Shown here in pieces: positions 7,081 to 8,230 of a stretch of DNA of 8,230 nucleotides (positions are counted from its first letter, which is position 1; every line of letters begins with the position of its first letter). The translations under genes and the position numbers were made by a program. Origin of the DNA: Planctomycetes bacterium UBA1662 (GTDB taxonomy: Bacteria; Planctomycetota; UBA8108); NCBI GenBank assembly GCA_002320775.1, contig DCKY01000271.1, positions 21,916-30,145 of the forward strand. Reading direction: 5' to 3'. The notes beneath the pieces were generated by a model that searched no databases, had not been told where the DNA came from, and was given only the letters and a program-made list of their open reading frames with translations.

Positions 7081-8230
7081 GTGGATATAGATAGCAGGCC
7101 GAGAGATGTCATTGTGATAGGCGGAGGGCCGGCGGGGGGGACCGCCGCGGCTCTCCTTGCTGAGAAAGGGCTGGATGTCCTTCTGCTCGAAAAGGAGACC
7201 TTTCCCCGCTTCCATATCGGCGAGTCGCTGATGACTGAAACCTGGTGGGCTCTCGAAAAGCTGGGGCTTGTTGAGTGGTTGAAATCGACAGCTTTTCCCC
7301 GCAAGCACAGTGTCCAGTTCATCTCTGAAGACGGAAAGCCATCCAGGCCTTTCTATTTCAGCGATACCAATGACCATGAGAGCGCGGTCACCTGGCAGGT
7401 GGAGAGATCCGTATTTGATGCCAAGCTTCTCGACGTAGCGGGCTCCAAGGGCGCCGAGATTCGAGATGGAGTGGCCGTCGAAAAAGTCCTCTTTACCGAG
7501 GACGGCAGGGCTGAAGGGGTTCGGGCGACAGCGAATGGGCTCTCCTGTGAAATACCGGCCAAGGTCGTCGTCGATGCAAGCGGCCTCGGGGCGGTCATCG
7601 GGCGCCAATTAAAATTACTGGAGCAGGACCCTCGCCTGATGAAGGCGGCTATTTTTGCTCACTACAAGGGAGCGTACAGGGACGAAGGGATTGACGAGGG
7701 GGCCACTCTCATCATCCACTCTGAAGGCAATAGGGGCTGGTTCTGGTATATCCCTCTCTCCGATGACCGGGTCAGTGTCGGGGTGGTTGGCGAGCCGGGG
7801 GATCTCCTCAAGGGGAGGGGGAGCCCCTCGGAAATCCTTGCGGAGGAGGTGCAGGGGTCTCCCTGCCTGAAAGGCCGACTTGAGAAGGCGTCGATCTGCT
7901 CGGATGTAAGTGTGGTCTCAGATTTTTCCTACCGATCCCGCAGATGTGCCGGAACCGGCTGGGTCCTCATCGGCGATGCCTTTGGTTTCATCGACCCGGT
8001 CTATTCTACAGGGGTTTTTCTCGCCCTTAAGTCGGGAGAGATGGCTGCGGAGGCCGTAGCCGAAGGGATCGCCGCGGACGACCTTAGCGGGGGCCGCCTC
8101 GGCGCCTTTGCCCCTGAACTGGTAGGCGGAATCGAAGCCATGCGTAAGCTGGTCTATGCCTTCTACACGCCCGGCTTCAGCTTTGCTGATTTCGTAAAAA
8201 GTCACCCCGAACACCGGGAGCGGCTTGTCG
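7081..8230 (+). CDS. FAD-dependent oxidoreductase, flavin-dependent halogenase family (3' end outside window)
   Basis: The frame runs from GTG 7081 to the window end without a stop: 383 codons of a protein probably somewhat longer. The N-terminal Rossmann motif is VIVIGGGPAGGTAAALLAEKG (from V10), with E37 at the end of the second strand to bind the FAD ribose. It is followed by 'FPRFHIGESL' (41-50), typical of halogenases and geranylgeranyl-reductase relatives. K75 in 'FPRKHSVQF' lies where phenolic halogenases carry a conserved Lys. WFWYIP at 220-225 fits the WxWxIP motif of flavin-dependent halogenases, and GDAFGFIDPVYSTG (298-311) is the second FAD-contacting motif. Members chlorinate or brominate activated rings with FADH2 and a halide, but many annotated 'tryptophan halogenases' in this branch have no proven halogenation and may be dehydrogenases or reductases. 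It follows the UbiC-like gene by 28 bases, so an aromatic substrate is attractive but inferred. Confidence 0.85.
   Translation, partial: MDIDSRPRDVIVIGGGPAGGTAAALLAEKGLDVLLLEKETFPRFHIGESLMTETWWALEKLGLVEWLKSTAFPRKHSVQFISEDGKPSRPFYFSDTNDHESAVTWQVERSVFDAKLLDVAGSKGAEIRDGVAVEKVLFTEDGRAEGVRATANGLSCEIPAKVVVDASGLGAVIGRQLKLLEQDPRLMKAAIFAHYKGAYRDEGIDEGATLIIHSEGNRGWFWYIPLSDDRVSVGVVGEPGDLLKGRGSPSEILAEEVQGSPCLKGRLEKASICSDVSVVSDFSYRSRRCAGTGWVLIGDAFGFIDPVYSTGVFLALKSGEMAAEAVAEGIAADDLSGGRLGAFAPELVGGIEAMRKLVYAFYTPGFSFADFVKSHPEHRERLV

Noticed and set aside
7118..7140. G-rich run ending in seven G, as a phase-variation tract or G-quadruplex
   Set aside because: The Gs encode the conserved GGGPAGG of the FAD-binding motif, the tract is short, and codon choice in G+C-rich DNA explains it.
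6991..7608. A 205-codon open frame on the - strand
   Set aside because: It overlaps the halogenase-family gene on the opposite strand, where the FAD motif is clear; the antisense translation is not family-like.

Overview
The window is a compact, G+C-rich bacterial stretch with seven protein-coding genes, all on the + strand. The genes at both edges are cut: the first lacks its 5' end and the last lacks its 3' end. I see no tRNA, rRNA, CRISPR array, insertion sequence or long repeat. The very large double-FtsX permease and the halogenase-like flavoprotein resemble proteins I associate with Planctomycetes and other PVC-group bacteria. That placement is a tentative inference, since there is no phylogenetic marker in the window.

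Layout: (1) the C-terminal part of a GT4-type glycosyltransferase (2-427); (2) a small hotdog-fold acyl-CoA/ACP thioesterase of the 4HBT/YbgC type (484-942); (3) a LolD/MacB-type ABC ATPase (963-1640) that nearly abuts (4) a 1135-residue fused FtsX-type permease (1643-5050). A 113-base gap follows, the largest in the window, holding weak hairpins. Then come (5) a HemN/HemW-like radical SAM protein (5164-6471); (6) a 191-residue protein that I read as a divergent chorismate lyase (UbiC)-like protein (6477-7052); and (7) a flavin-dependent halogenase-family oxidoreductase (7081 to the window end). Spacings are 56, 20, 2, 113, 5 and 28 bases, so genes 2-4 and genes 5-7 each look like one transcription unit, possibly all part of one cluster.

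How they may work together (inference): a chorismate-derived hydroxybenzoate, an acyl thioesterase, a halogenase-like flavoenzyme, a radical SAM enzyme outside any visible heme context, a glycosyltransferase and a dedicated envelope ABC exporter fit the edge of a specialised-metabolite or unusual-lipid cluster. An aryl polyene, flexirubin or xanthomonadin-like pathway is the closest known analogy. The ketosynthase, dehydratase and acyl carrier protein genes needed to make this case are not in the window, so the pathway assignment is a hypothesis. The individual family calls for genes 1-5 and 7 are much firmer.
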